Positions 34,196 through 47,882 of a DNA stretch of 64,000 bases are shown piece after piece. Each line of letters begins with the position of its first letter. Position 1 is the first letter of the stretch. Below the pieces are notes generated by a model that saw only the letters and a program-made list of their open reading frames with translations, was not told the DNA's origin and made no database searches. Source of the stretch: Ipomoea triloba (taxonomy: Eukaryota > Streptophyta > Magnoliopsida > Solanales > Convolvulaceae); contig NC_044925.1 of NCBI RefSeq assembly GCF_003576645.1, forward strand, positions 19,854,700 through 19,918,699. The letters run 5' to 3'. The position numbers and the translations under genes were made by a program.

Positions 34196-35021
34196 GAGCA
34201 AATTCCACTTTTAGTCCTTGACTATTGTGGCATTGCCACATTTAATCTTATTCTTTTAATTTTGTCATATTACATTCCTCACTTTGAACAACTTTCACTT
34301 TTAGTTCTCAACTATTGTGGGATTGCCACATTTATAGTCTTATTCCTTTAATTGTCATATTACATCCATGACTTTAAGCAACTTCTACTTTTAGTCCTCG
34401 ACTATTATGACATTACTATATTTAGTTCTATTCTTTTAATTTTACTATATTGTATACATGATTTTCTGTTAAAAATTTTATTATTTTACCATTAGAATTG
34501 ACAAATAACAAAGAAAAAAAAATCTTTACACATATTATAACTCATATTTCAAACACATTAGAAATATCGTAAACATAAAATAATATAATATCGTAACTCA
34601 TAGAAATATAAGTTACGATATGTATAATATTTTTTTTTTCCTTTGTTATATGTCAATTTAAGGATATTATTGTGTTTCAATATCGTAAATCATATTTCTA
34701 ATGGTAAAATAATGAAATTTTTAATGGAAGATTAATGGTGGCAATCAAATGAAAGTCATGGATGTAATATCACAAAATTAAAAGAATAGAACTAAATGTG
34801 GCAATGCCATAATAGTCGAGGACTAAAAGTAGAAGTTGTTCAAAGTCATGGATGTAATATTGCAAAATTAATAGAATAGGACTAAATGTGGCAATGCCAC
34901 AATAGTCGAATACTAAAAGTGGAAGTTATTCAAAGTCAGGGATGTAATATGGCAAAATTAAAAGAATAGGACTAAATGCGGCAATGCCACAATAGTCGAG
35001 GACTAAAAGTGTAATTTGCTC
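34196..35021. mobile_element. Foldback element whose arms are tandem repeats, 10-bp duplication
   Basis: It begins gagcaaattccacttttagt and ends actaaaagtgtaatttgctc. AATATGTAAT is repeated exactly at 34186-34195 and 35022-35031. Each arm consists of about three tandem units of roughly 89 bp (right arm 34756-35021, each with gtcatggatgtaatat ... gactaaaagt). The left arm has the inverse units. Confidence 0.88.
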
Positions 35022-35154
35022 AATATGTAATCTTTAACAACTAAATTTTCCAAACCAAGTAAATTCTATAAAATCAATGAAAAAGCTAAATGTTAAATTT
35101 AAACCATAAATGTTAGACTAGTAAAAAAGTGAATCACTAAACCAAATAAAATTG

Positions 35155-35660
35155 GTTCTCGTGCGGTTGGAGTGCTCAAGTGCGGTTGTGCAGTGAGAGG
35201 AAAGTCATTGATCTTTGCCAAAAGCAACATCCAGGATTAACAATGTTTTATTAAAAAAAATTGCAGTGGTAATTTGATCATTTTTCATATGGGTTAAACT
35301 TAATTAAGGTGCGTAATTCTTGTACTTAAGATGCGTAGGTCTTGTGCTTAAAGTGCATCGTGTTTCTTCTTCAAACTGGAATAGAACTATCCACATAATT
35401 GGTGGGCTAGGGTGGCCTTTCACCCAGTAACTCAAGAAAAAGGCAGTAGAGGGTAATGGGCACTCCTTGCCCGCCACCATTTTCCCTTTTGAACTAAGGG
35501 GCCTGAGTGAGGGGTCTACCAGACCCCTCACTTAGGCCCTTAAGAACAAAACTTTTGAACTGAGAGGTCTGCCAGACCCCTAGCTTAGACCCTCAAGAAC
35601 AAACTTTTGAACAAAAGTTAAGGTGAGCCATTTTTTACACTTAATGTGCGTTGTTCTTAA
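35155..35660. mobile_element. MITE of the GGTGCG-rich family, copy 3 (partial)
   Basis: The sequence gtgcggttggagtgctcaag, then aaagtcattgatctttgcca and caggattaacaatgttt, parallels 2635-2720 closely, including the ggtgcgtaatt ladder. The right part contains inverted and direct copies of a gaggggtctaccagacccct phrase (35505-35600). The right terminus was not found. Confidence 0.55.
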
Positions 35661-35689
35661 GTTGCGTCTATGTATCACGTTGAAATTGA

Positions 35690-36310
35690 CACCCAATTAT
35701 GTTAATTTGGCGTTCTTAGGTAAGATTCGATCTAATGAAGGTAATTGCTAAGTTCGACGAAATCTACCTAACATGTTAGTGAACTAGTGCGGCTAGTAGT
35801 TCAGAAAAGCAAACTCATAATCAGAAGCATACACATAAAGCAATAAAAACACAAGCAAATTGGGTTACCCAATTTGGAAACTCAGTTCCTACATTTAGGG
35901 GGGCTTCACTCTGGTTGCCCAACTCTCCATTGAATCAACAGTATGAAATGTACCCACAAATACAATTGTGTTCACACGGCTAACTCCAGACTTTTCACCA
36001 ACGCATCATCGTAGAGTTCTGCCTTGGAGAGTTGGCAAATAAGCGATCTCCCGATCTTCTTGAATTGAGGCTCCCCCTCAACAGCAGCACTCCTTGCCTT
36101 CCCAAAGTGAAGTCTTGCCCTTCTTCTCGTAAGGAGAAGTTCTATCTTGAATCAAAGGTAAGCTTTGTCAACATATTACTTGAGCTCAATCAGATTATAT
36201 TCTGTGAATATAATCTTCGTAATTCTCAACAACCCTCTGAAATAAGAGTTGACTCTTATTTAAACGAGTTGAAATCTTGAAGAGGTTGTAACTGAATAAC
36301 CGTCTCTGAA
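35690..36310. mobile_element. Probable LTR retroelement-derived sequence
   Basis: Non-coding sequence with features like an LTR/leader (aattgggttacccaatttgg palindrome, cctacatttaggggggcttc). It abuts the gag remnant. No coding domain was seen and the identity is tentative. Confidence 0.3.
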
Positions 36311-37195
36311 CTTCTTAGTTGGACTAGACGGCCCACGCATCCCACCGGGAAATCGCGATTGCCCTGGTGCCGCAACAAAGTGGCTCGTGGTCGAACTGGC
36401 GACTGAGGTCGCCGGCAGCTGCGTGCCTGCGTCTGGCCAAGACGCGAAGCAGGAGGTGCGACCGAGTGCAACAGTGTCCGGCGTGACCCACCTGCGAAGG
36501 GAAAAAGAAGAAGGAAAAAAAAGGGTTAGTAGGCGAGTTGCGCGAAAAGGACCGAGCGAGGTTCATTGCAGCGCCCAGGTTGATGGGGTGCAAGTTCTCG
36601 ACGTCAATACGGTGAAGAGGTTAACCTTCTGGTCCAGGCGAACAGACGTTGTGCGCACGAGAGTCTCCTGGAACTCATCGGGATATTCCTCCACCGGACG
36701 GCCATCCTGGCAGAGCCTAGTGAGATTGCCGAGGGAGTTTCCGCGAAGACCAGGGCCAAAACGGAGGTAGCATCGTTGCTTAAACTGCTGCCAAGACATG
36801 GCCGGTTCCTCCATCTACAAATGAAAGTGTCACAGCTGCGCCACGCTTGTGAGGTGGAACGCTGCTAGGCTCACGAAGTCGCCTTCGGAGGTGCCCTGTG
36901 CCTTAAAAAAATGTTCGCAACGATGCAACTAGCCAGTGGGATCCTCTCTGCCATCGTAGTGGGGGAATTCGAGTCGCATGAACTTCGGGACAGTCGCAAA
37001 AACGGTCGGTGTTGTTGCTGCCGGTGCAGAACCGTGGTTGTGGCTACCGGAGTCGTCTCCCGCAGGTCCCTTTCCAGCAAGTAGCTGGTGGATTTCACTT
37101 TGTTCAGCTTGCATGGCTTCAACCGCAGTCTGAAGGGCCTGGACAGATTCCGCCGAGGCGTGATTGCTCATGAGGTCAGGCTTTGATACCAAATT
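36310..37195 (-). pseudogene. Ty3/gypsy gag remnant
   Basis: On the minus strand, frames read MSNHASAESVQALQTAVEAM, then VPKFMRLEFPHYDGREDPTG, then LHRCEHFFKAQGTSEGDFVS, then MSWQQFKQRCYLRFGPGL and EEYPDEFQE. These are typical of plant gypsy gag. Three in-frame stops interrupt the alignment (36931, then two before 36815) where family members have Trp or Gln. A primer-binding site (TGGTATCAAAGCC inverse at 37179-37191) precedes it. Protease and polymerase parts are absent. Confidence 0.85.
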
Positions 37196-37459
37196 TGTTG
37201 CGGGCTTAGAGACCTGAGAGCGCGCCACTAAGGGATGTACAGGGCTAGAGGGCCTAGTCTGAGGTACGGGGAAAGTTTTGGAACTTTTTATACCTATGAT
37301 TGCTACTGACAAAACAAGGATAAGAAAACAAAGCTGGAGAAGTTTTGGAGTTCTTCCTCTCCGAATTAACATTAATTCAAATCACAAAATGCTTGCTGAA
37401 AAACATCTAAATCCTAAGCTTTTAAATACTAGAAGGAGCAACAGTCATACACGGTAACA
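37196..37459 (-). mobile_element. Candidate 5' LTR of the gypsy remnant
   Basis: The segment begins TGTTGCGGGC and ends ACGGTAACA on the plus strand, with TGTT...AACA inverted ends, directly beside the primer-binding site. It is about 264 bp. The partner LTR was not found. Confidence 0.5.
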
Positions 37460-37519
37460 AGCATGAAAATAGGAAAAAATATAACAATAAGAAATCAAAA
37501 ACTAATATAAATAGCTTAT

Positions 37520-38585
37520 GAAGTTGGCTTATGAACTGTCATGCGTCGTTGGTAAGTTTTTCCCACGAATGCATCAAAATCATTACATAGGTGAACTAAG
37601 TCTTTGCTTAGGATGCCCCAGAAGGCTTGAAAGAATCCCGGATTGAAACCGTCTGACCCTGACGATTTATATGGATGCATGCTGAAGACTGCGTTCTTAA
37701 CTTCTTTGATGCTAGCTGGTGCACATAAAATGGCATTCTGTTATTTGATATTCTGTTATTCAGACAACTAAGTACAAGGTTTAAGTCTCCTGGTTCAGAC
37801 TTGAAGATATCACCAAAATACTCAACAATGGTAGCATTTAATTCAGGGCCCTTGTCAACCCAGTTTCCCTACTTGTTTTTCAGCTTGGTGATAGAATTGT
37901 TCCTCCTTCTTGTGTTGACAGTTTTATGGAAATACTTAGTGTTGAGATCACCTTCAGCAAGCCAGAAAGATTTAACACGTTGTTTCCAATAAGAATTCTA
38001 CTGGGTCAGTAACCATATGCACTCACGTCTGGCATTTTCGAATTCCATAATTCCAGTCACATCAGTTCTGTTTCGGAAGTGGCTCATAACTTCCATGCAT
38101 TTATTGATTTTTGACTGGAAGTCTGTAGTGAGTCTCTTTCCCCAATCCCAGAGAGCCTTGCTACAAACACCTAGCCGAGAGAAAAGTGTCCGACCTCTAG
38201 TGGATAGCCAGCAGTCCGAAACAATCATATGGCATTTGGTTTCTCTTAACCATAGGTTCTCGAATCTGAACCTCCTGGTGATCTTTGCATGCTTAGTGGG
38301 AACCGACCATAAGATGAGAGGAAGGTGGTCACTAACTGGTGTTTCGCAAGATGATGCTTTGGCATTGCTGAACAAATCCATCCACGTTTCAGAGGCTAAA
38401 ATGCGGTCAAGGCGTTCAGCGATCCAATTAGGAGTGCCCTTTCCATGTTCCCAGGTGAGTTGATGGCCGAAGAACTGTAGCTCGTTGAGACCGCAACAAA
38501 GGATGGTGTCGTTGAAGCCCTTTGTTTTTATATAAGCAAATAGATTGGACAATAAAAACCTACTGAAAATATAAATAAATGACAT
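37520..38585 (-). pseudogene. LINE (non-LTR retrotransposon) ORF2 fragment
   Basis: The minus strand encodes the C-terminal part of an endonuclease domain (GLNELQFFGHQLTWEHG, ERLDRILASETWMDLF, VSDHLPLILWS). The linker follows (FWLAEGDLNTKYFHK) and then the start of reverse transcriptase (FSMHPYKSSGSDGFNPGFFQ, FWG). Stops and frameshifts occur (for example in LLTQ*NSYW and KNK*GNW). The rest of ORF2 is missing. It belongs to the plant L1 group. Confidence 0.85.
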
Positions 38586-40116
38586 TGTTGTAAACCATAT
38601 CTCATAAACTTAATATAAAATGACACGGTTCTAAACCAAAACTCAGACTCTAGTCCACAATATAATTTGAGCCAATGCCTGTCTATCATATTCCTTCCTT
38701 TGGTTGTTGTTCAAATTTAACAAATTACAGTGATATAAATATAAAGTCACAGTTAAAGTGAAAATTAAGTCGCAATTAAGTAGCTGCATTGTTTTTGTAC
38801 AGATTCACCACAACTTTGGAATGATCACGAATATCCACAGTACTGGTTATTACATTAATTAAAAGTAAGAAATACATAAAACCCAGTGCCTTAGAATTTC
38901 TCTTTCAATGATTCATCATATTGATCTTCATCTTAGCTAATAATTCTTTCAATCTCCCAAACATGCGCTTAAGATGAATAAAACCCTATGATCCACACAA
39001 CTCTCAAAGCTGTAGTCAATAAAAACATCTGACTCTTCACCTGTCTGTCATCTATCTTCACAAAGAACCATTTCCCAGCATCTTTAAGCTCTTGCTCCAC
39101 TACTCAAGTACATGATAGTTAAAGGGACCAATGTTACAATGTAGGAGAAGTAGTTGAAATAGGGCTCCCACTCTGGCCTTCTTTAGCTGATTGGTGAAGT
39201 AGAGGCAAGTCTTGCACCCAAAGTTCATAAGGGCATTAAAAGTATGGGAAGGTAGTCCTACATGGAATTTTCCCCTAAGAGGGCATCAAGTCATTGCAGT
39301 GATTTCTGCCAAAAGGTCCTTCCCCATCCTCATCATCATCACAAACATCATTGTTTCGTTCATGATGCAGGCAGGGGATGAGAGCCTTGAGTCAAGTTCT
39401 TGATCTGTCTTCTTTAATTGCACAAGGAGCACCCAATTACCGATATCCCAACTGAAGATATGATCTATACTCCAAACAATTTTTCCTTGTGAAGGTAAAT
39501 CATTTATAAGGGGAATACAGGAGGATTTAGTTACCACAAGACTGAACAGAATATTCTGAATTTGAGTACCCTGAGGAATAAAGTTTATTCCATCCACAAG
39601 TACATCAGATTCCATACCTTTTTCTGAGCTGAGCTTATGAGACACATCAATTGTTACTCAGCAAGAATGCTTAGGATTTGTTGAAAGCGAGCAATTATAG
39701 GAGTTCTGGCTTTGAGCCTCTGTATGTCATAAACATCATTATATACTGTTAGCAAAAATGGAATTGTTGAATACACATTTACGCACAAATGTATCACAAA
39801 AAAGTGGATAATAATTAATAAGATAGATGAAGTATCTTCAAAATATTAAGATTTGAAAGCACAGGCAAGGCACTATATCAGCAGCTAAGATAATAATATA
39901 TTTATCCTGCATAGACAAAAGGAACCCAACTTCAAAAAGATCAACTCATTGGTGCTAACATCACGGAAGCCAGAAATTTTTATTGTAATCCAAGATACAC
40001 AAATGTAACAAGGTCTATGCTGTCATCTGGTTGTTAATCATTATGAGAATGTTGCTTTTTTATCCCTGGAATTGTAAGGCATGTAGCTACAAGAAATCTC
40101 CAAAAACACAAATTGA
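38586..40116. other. Intergenic DNA, no recognised gene
   Basis: A 119-codon minus-strand frame at 39286-39645 is present, and weak coding-like sequence extends on either side, but I recognise no family and it contains stops nearby. It may be a decayed gene or retroelement. Confidence 0.35.
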
Positions 40117-40184
40117 ATGTGTGTGTGTGTGTGTGTGTGTGTGTGTTGGGAGGGGGGAAGGGGAGGGGGGGGGGGGGGGGGGGG
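40117..40184. repeat. (GT)n followed by G-rich run
   Basis: A (GT)n tract (about 40117-40146) runs into a G-rich stretch ending in 20 consecutive G (40165-40184). This is the left boundary of the exact duplication described at 40185-42437. Confidence 0.9.
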
Positions 40185-41236
40185 ATTACCATACTAAACT
40201 TCAGTGCTTACTTGAAAGTTAATTTGCTTGATCCATTGACTAATTGCCATTCCTTAATGTAATTGGTACAGTCATTGATTCAGTCTGTATTTTCTTTCAT
40301 TTTGTAAGTCTCAAATGTCAGACAGATGGATGTTGGTCAGTCCATCTTCGAGTCTCCTTACCAATCTCAGAAGCTAACATAATAACATAATTTTGATTGC
40401 CTCTTTTTGGTTGCAACTTGCATGTAAAAGCCTCCGATGTCCGTAATCGACAAGCAGTGTTTGGCTTCCTCTTGGCTCAATTTAATAACACACAGCAGAC
40501 AACAGCAAAACACATTTTCAAACTTCTTTTGTTCTCTCTCTGACACTTCCAAAACCAATGCATGCCCCACAAGCATAATTATTTGGTCAAATTCCATAAT
40601 ATGCCCGACGATGACTTGTTTTGAGATGTATGTACTTGAAACCAACAATACACTTCCGCAATATGTTTTGCCAAGAGTTCATTCTCTCCAAGAATTCATC
40701 AACTGTAACTCTTTTATGTATTTTCCAGAAGTCAGAAGCAAATAGCTAAAGATCAATTAGATCAATCCCAGCATGCCCACAAGCATAATTGTTTGGCCAA
40801 ATTCCATAATCTGCTCAGCAATGACTTTCTTTGAGATATATGTACTTGAAACCAACTAGGACACTTCCACAATATGTTTGGCCAAGAGTTCATTCTCCCA
40901 GAATTCAACTGTAACTCTCTGGTGTATTTTCAAGTGGGAATCAAGTAGCTATAGATCAATTGGGTCGAACCCAGCAGCAACTACTAACAATTGGTGATTT
41001 TCAATGTTCCAATACATGAAAGAGAAATCCAAGACCCACCACCAAAATGGGAACATTCTGACCTTCAGAAATATTAAGCAACAAACAAATCCCCGCGCCA
41101 GTGGATTCTATTGTCCAACTACCACAAAGGAGTCTTTATACTTTCTCCAAGGATAAGAAAAGAGCAGAAGCAGACGAATTAATATACACCTAACCTACTA
41201 TCTTCTAATTAACAATTGAAGCCGTTGATTCTCCTT
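40185..41236. repeat. 1,052-bp segment, copy 1 of an apparently exact duplication
   Basis: This segment (attaccatactaaacttcag ... gccgttgattctcctt) recurs at 41386-42437 at a constant offset of 1,201. Translated frames in the two copies are identical. It is 3' flank of the NYN gene. Within it is an older imperfect tandem duplication of about 205-210 bp (40561-40771 and 40772-40975). Confidence 0.95.
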
Positions 41237-42437
<1,201 letters not shown>

Positions 42438-42549
42438 GCACTAGATAAGGGGAAAAGGACCAAATTTTAACGTAACCTCAGCTACCAGCATACAGAGACA
42501 TCACCACTACTTAAAAGTCCTTCCCATCAATAATCAGTTATCGAAAAAC

Positions 42550-45500
42550 TTAAGTTGCAGCTACCAACTCTGGACCAGAGTTGGTCTCTGCAAGAGCAAT
42601 CTTAATTGGTTGCCATCCTGAGTGATGATGCATGATCCATTTTTTCATATTGATAATCATGTGCAAGATCTGAAGTATTTCGCCCAAAGCAAGCTCTTTT
42701 AAGCACATTTTCTTTATAATAGTAGCTGCTTCGTACCTTGAGAAAGACGAGAATTGTAAATACAATAATGCTTTAAAAGGAACAAAATGCATCAAGTATA
42801 AAAGAAATAGAAAACAAGTCACTCATACTTCAGTTAAATTAGGCACTAAAAGGTTTTTTAAAAAATGAAAAATAAGTAACTTGACACAAATTGGTAGATT
42901 AATCTTGTACCTGCATTGAGTAGCCAACAAAGCAGCTTGTCCAGTAGAAGATGATAGAAACTTATGAATTTCATCCCAGGTTGCTTTTGAATACTTGTTT
43001 GGATTTCCACTAATAGGATTTACACACTTCCACAACTTCTCATTCTTGCGAACATATAATTGCAAAGCACCTAAGTTTTGCATTACTACCATCTGATGTT
43101 CAACTGCACTCTCAAGAGCTTTCTTAACATCAATATCACAATGATTTGGATCTCCATAGCGAATACAATCTGCAATATTTGCTTCAGTTGGCATAATTTT
43201 CTCATTTTTTAGTGTATCCAGGGAAAGTATAACAACCCCCATAAGGCTTAGAACATAGTCAGAAGGATTTGAGAACCCTGGGGTCCCCCATACACCATTA
43301 CTGGATACATTGCTACTACCAATTGCAGATGTTGGTGGTGGCTGAATCTCTGGACTAGGATGTGCGTACCAGTTGGCTTCCTTTTCATTGAAAAGTGCTG
43401 ATTTCTTCTGCACCTTATGTCCTTTCTGTGACCCATTCAAGTTTTGATGTCGAGATGAATTCATACTGGGAGATTGTCTAACCTCTCCATTCCTTGGTTG
43501 ATGAAAAGGAGGATTGTTTCCATTATTGGAGTATTCACCGACTTTTAGCTTACCAATGTCGGGTAAATTTGTTAATGGACTTGGGGTCATATTGGATGCA
43601 TCAGGCATGGTCATCATATGTGGTGGTCGCAGATGTGGGTTAGGTGGTAATAAATTACCCGGTGGATATGCAGGTAGCATTGGCACATTGTTAGGCCTAG
43701 TTGGAGTAGTATAGTAATTTTGATGAGGATTTGTAGGGTTACTACCATTCATCCGAGGAGGTTCAGGGTAACTGATATTTGGAGCAGGTCCAGGACCAGT
43801 AAAGGGAATTCTGGAATTGTTAGCAGCAGATAACTCTGGAGAATCATTAAACTGCTTAGGATACCCATATCCTTGTTGAAAGTTCAAATTATTATAATCT
43901 TCTTGGGGCCCCATTGTCACACTTGAAGTTCTTGACATATTAGGTTGAGTCATATTTCTTCGCATTTGTTTGACCTTATATTTAGTGTCTGTACCCCTTC
44001 CGAAGTTGGAGAACTTCTGACTCCCTGAGTACACACTTTCATTGAGTGTATCAACAGACTGGTTGAGCTGGCTGGACTCACTGACTGGCAGCAATGGGGT
44101 GTCACAACTGGAAAAATTTCCATAACTGCTATTTACAAACTGCTTTGATTCACTATTAGTAAGAGGAGGGCCCCCAGCTGAAAGGCTTGTCCAGAGCCAT
44201 ACAGTCTTGGCTGCAGCAACAAGTGCAGCAGATGCTTTTTGAGGTTGTGCTAAAAGAATATTATATCTACGCATGCGCAGCTGGTGGAGAGCATTAGAAA
44301 AATCTCGGTCACCAGATATCAATAGATAGTTAGCAGGTGCAGGATTGTCAACTGCCCAGAATAACATATCCACCAGAATCTTCTTATCGCTTGCATCTTT
44401 AACACCTATTATGAGGAAAAAAGAAACAAATGAGTTAATTCATTTTACAGTGCATGAATATATAAATTGGAGAGAGATACAACTCGCTTTTATGGAAGAA
44501 ATGAATGTAATAAGTCTTTGGAACCTGCAAATCACAAACAGTCTTCATCATTAACAGATTTACTCAAAACCTACAGCCAATCCCAGTCAAGTGTAAAAAC
44601 TCAGACCCTGAATCTCCAATCTCTTAGTCATTTTATCCCCTAAGGTTTCATGCTTACATCCTGATATTCTCATCAAAATTCTATTATTTGCATGATCCAA
44701 CTTATTTTTCCATAAAAAGGGTCAATACATGCAACACTTTGGAAATCAGGGGATATTGAGCACAAAGGTTGAGATATACCGTAAATTCCTTAAGAAGTGT
44801 CTATGTGGCACATACACCAAACCTGATTGGTCTGCATATTATAATACAATACAGCTAAATTTAACTTGGACCGTGCAAGGACTAATATATAATACGAGAT
44901 CTAAAGCATAGATCAAGTAACTCCATCCCACACCTTCAAACAAAACCACAGAAATATTATCAAACAAGTGGCGTGTTAAGCTGATTCAATTAATAGATTA
45001 AAACAATGAATCTCCTAAAAATGGCCACTAGATCTACAAGAGAATGAAATATGAAATGAAAAAGAAATCTCCCCTGGATTAAAGAAATTAATACATAAAT
45101 TATCAACTCATCAATATCAATACAATTAGTCCATTACTAGGACAAAACACTATCAAGATCTAACTATTATTCACACATGAACTTCTAGAATCACCAAATC
45201 CAGCGAATTCACTAAGTAGAACTCAGATCGCGCGACACAACAGCTCTAGAACCAGAATCCATCTAGATCTGAGACCACTCTCACCAGAAAACCCCAAATC
45301 CTTCACTTAATTACACAAATAACATATATGCAGAGCATCAGATGTATCTAACCACTACAAACACAGAGATACATACCTGCGGGGACATGATTGAGGGCGA
45401 TGCCGGTGCTATTGAGGGCCTGCTGAACCGATGGCGAGATCTTGGTAGTATCCCCGTAGGCGGAGATGGAGACGGGCCCGCAGTAGTTCAATTTGACCAA

Positions 45501-45680
45501 CGCGGAGCTAATATTCTGCGCGATCGCGTGCGGATCGGAGCCCCGGGGCACCTGGCAGTTCTCTATGTCCCACCACACTGATATCCTCGCTCCCGAATAA
45601 AGCGCCTCCGCCGCTTCCGATGGCTGCTGCAGCGCCAACCCTCCTCCACCTACTACTCCGTTCCCGCCCGCTCCACCCAT
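42550..45680 (-). CDS. NYN-domain protein (limkain-b1/MARF1 type)
   Basis: Three minus-strand exons (45680-45377, 44405-42911 and 42736-42550) splice in frame to 661 residues. The start chosen is the ATG at 45680 (MGGAGGNGVV); no other upstream ATG is in frame. The N-terminal NYN domain is a PIN-like nuclease fold: SVWWDIENCQVPRG with Asp38, then ILVDMLFWAVD (Asp114) and LLISGDRDF (Asp134, Asp136). These are the expected acidic metal-binding residues, so it is likely an RNase or RNA-binding protein. The middle is long, low-complexity and rich in Asn, Pro, Ser and Gly. A C-terminal region (about 515-580: ANIADCIRYGDPNHCDID, KNEKLWKCVNP) resembles an OST-HTH/LOTUS fold. Arabidopsis homologues are annotated as putative endonuclease or glycosyl hydrolase. 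The target RNA is unknown. Confidence 0.92.
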
Positions 45681-46065
45681 GGATAACGACGATAGCCGCA
45701 AAAGGAAATCGGAATGTACGGGAGTGGTTACGATTGTCGGAAATGGCGCACGATAGCAAGCAAGCACAGCTGTGAAGCTTCTAGTCTATCCTAGTTCGTT
45801 AATTTATTGGTTTTGAGCGGCCAGCCGTCCAGAGCCAAAAATTAAATAGAAAAAATGAAAGGAAAGGAAATTGCATTGGGAGGTGGCGTGCGTTGGATTT
45901 TCCGCCCCGGACCGCACTTTCCGTGTTAAATTACGGTCGTGCCCTTTTATCAGACAGAATGACGCATCATTGTGGAAATCCGGGGATTCGTCCAATCCCC
46001 GCCGAGTCTACACGTGGACTGACTTTCACAGTTTCACCAAATACACTAGGCCAATATTGTAGATC
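45681..46065 (-). promoter_or_regulatory. Upstream region of the NYN gene
   Basis: GC-richer than its surroundings, as expected for a promoter and leader. No specific box is claimed. Confidence 0.4.
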
Positions 46066-46071
46066 TGGAAA

Positions 46072-46310
46072 CCAGTGGGGTAGTTCAAGTGGCAAGTGAG
46101 TTCTCTTTGTGGGGAGGAATTTCGGGAGAACTCGGGTTCAATTCTTACAAGTAACGATTCTCCCTGGGCTAGCTTCCGTGCCTCCCGGAGCGAACGTGGG
46201 TGGACCCCGTACCGTTAAACGGACGGAGAGAAAACAAATAAACAATACTTCATGTACTCTCAAAATCGTACTTCTAATTTTTACAATTATTTATATTCAA
46301 ATTTGATTGG
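46072..46310 (+). mobile_element. tRNA-derived SINE-like element
   Basis: It has an A-box-like tagttcaagtggcaagtg (46081-46098) and a B-box-like ctcgggttcaattct (46131-46145), spaced as in tRNA-derived SINEs, followed by a non-tRNA body. The 3' tail and duplication were not resolved. Confidence 0.45.
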
Positions 46311-47268
46311 AGCAAGAAAAAATAAACAATAAATATCATGGTCTCTTACTAAATTGAACAATCAAAACATGTCAAATTATAAAGAGTATAAAATGTGAGT
46401 ACATGTAGAATTACACTTAGAAAAATACTACTCTCTGTTTGGCCAGATCATTAAAAATTTTAAAGAACCATTAAGTTTCTTCAAGGGTCTCAGATTCATT
46501 TGTGAAATAGTCTACGAACCAAGTTTTCTGTAGCTTAGCTAGGGAAGTTATTTCTTTGTGTGACTATAAATAATAACTTACCATTCCATCGAGTTTTGTT
46601 ATAAATATTCCTATTTTTTATTAATGAATTAGTATTTCCAAAAAAAAAATAAAAAATACTACACTTACTCCCAAATTTTTAGTCACTCTCACAAAATTTT
46701 GATATTTGACATTTTTATTGGGACTCACATGATGAAGATAACTAATCATCAATTGTCACATCACGGAATAAAAGTGAGGGAGTATAAATAGAGAGTACTT
46801 CTATAGATCATGATCTAGATTTGTCCATATTATACACTTGTAGTTAACATATGACAGTACTTATATATTTCAACTAGAGCAAATCGGGTTCACTTACCTT
46901 AACCGACTAGGGAGAGCCAGACCAAACAACCTTATCAGAGTCGAGTAACACGCATGGCAATATACTTATCGGTTTCTCGATTACAATGATCAAGAACTCG
47001 GGAATGCCATATACACAACCCGAATAATTATAAACTTGATCTTCCGTTTTACCGTGCATAAGTTCCGCCCAAGACGTTGTCTAATCACATCACATCTCCT
47101 TTTTCCTACATATTAAAACACTTGGAACCACGGGCCAACTCATACACTCCACATGTAGTTCATGTTGAATTCTCGACATGTATCTCAATCTCTGCCTATA
47201 TAGGGCGTGTTTATTGTTGGAGGAAGGACTTTTGATCCAAAAACCTTCCCAAAACCCTTCCGGTTAGG

Positions 47269-47312
<44 letters not shown>

Positions 47313-47450
47313 TGTCCCGATTGAAGAAGATACAACTTTAACAGCTACATATAGAGATTTATCATATCAATATATTATGCACATTCAGTTAATAAATTAT
47401 GCATCAGTACAATTAATATATTATGTATCTCCAATTTATTTATGGCAAAA
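46311..47450. other. AT-rich intergenic DNA
   Basis: No gene seen. An (AT)n microsatellite occupies 47272-47306. Confidence 0.4.
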
Positions 47451-47882
47451 ACTTGTGTGAGACCGTCTCACCACGAGACGGGTCGGGTCAATATGTAAAT
47501 GTAACACTTATATGCACAAATGTCATACTTATATACTCAAATGTAATACTAATCAGGAATAAAAATTTTGTTACTTATTAGGGTAAATGTAATACTTTTA
47601 AGGGAAAATACAATACTTTTACATTTCGATTTAAAAGTATTACATTTTTCCTCAAAAGTATTATATTTGCCCTTATAAGTGAGAGGCACTTGTCAACATT
47701 ACTTATTATGAAAAATGTATTACTTTTTCTCTTATAAGTAACAAAAATTGTATTTTTTATTAGTGTTATATTTGAACATATAAGTGTGAGATTTGCACAT
47801 ATAAATATGACATTTGCATGGTACTTTGACCCGACCCGACTCGTCTCACGAATAAAGATCTGTGAGACGGTCACACACAAGT
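47451..47882. mobile_element. hAT-like MITE with TGTGAGACCGTCTCA ends
   Basis: The left end acttgtgtgagaccgtctca and the right end tgtgagacggtcacacacaagt are inverted repeats. The gagacgggtcgggtca / tgacccgacccgactcgtct pair lies just inside. Internally atgtaatacttttaag phrases are mirrored. This terminus is widespread in plant MITEs. Target duplication unclear. Confidence 0.7.

Noticed and set aside
39286..39645. 119-codon minus-strand frame as a gene
   Set aside because: No recognised family, no splice support, and nearby stops in the apparent continuation.
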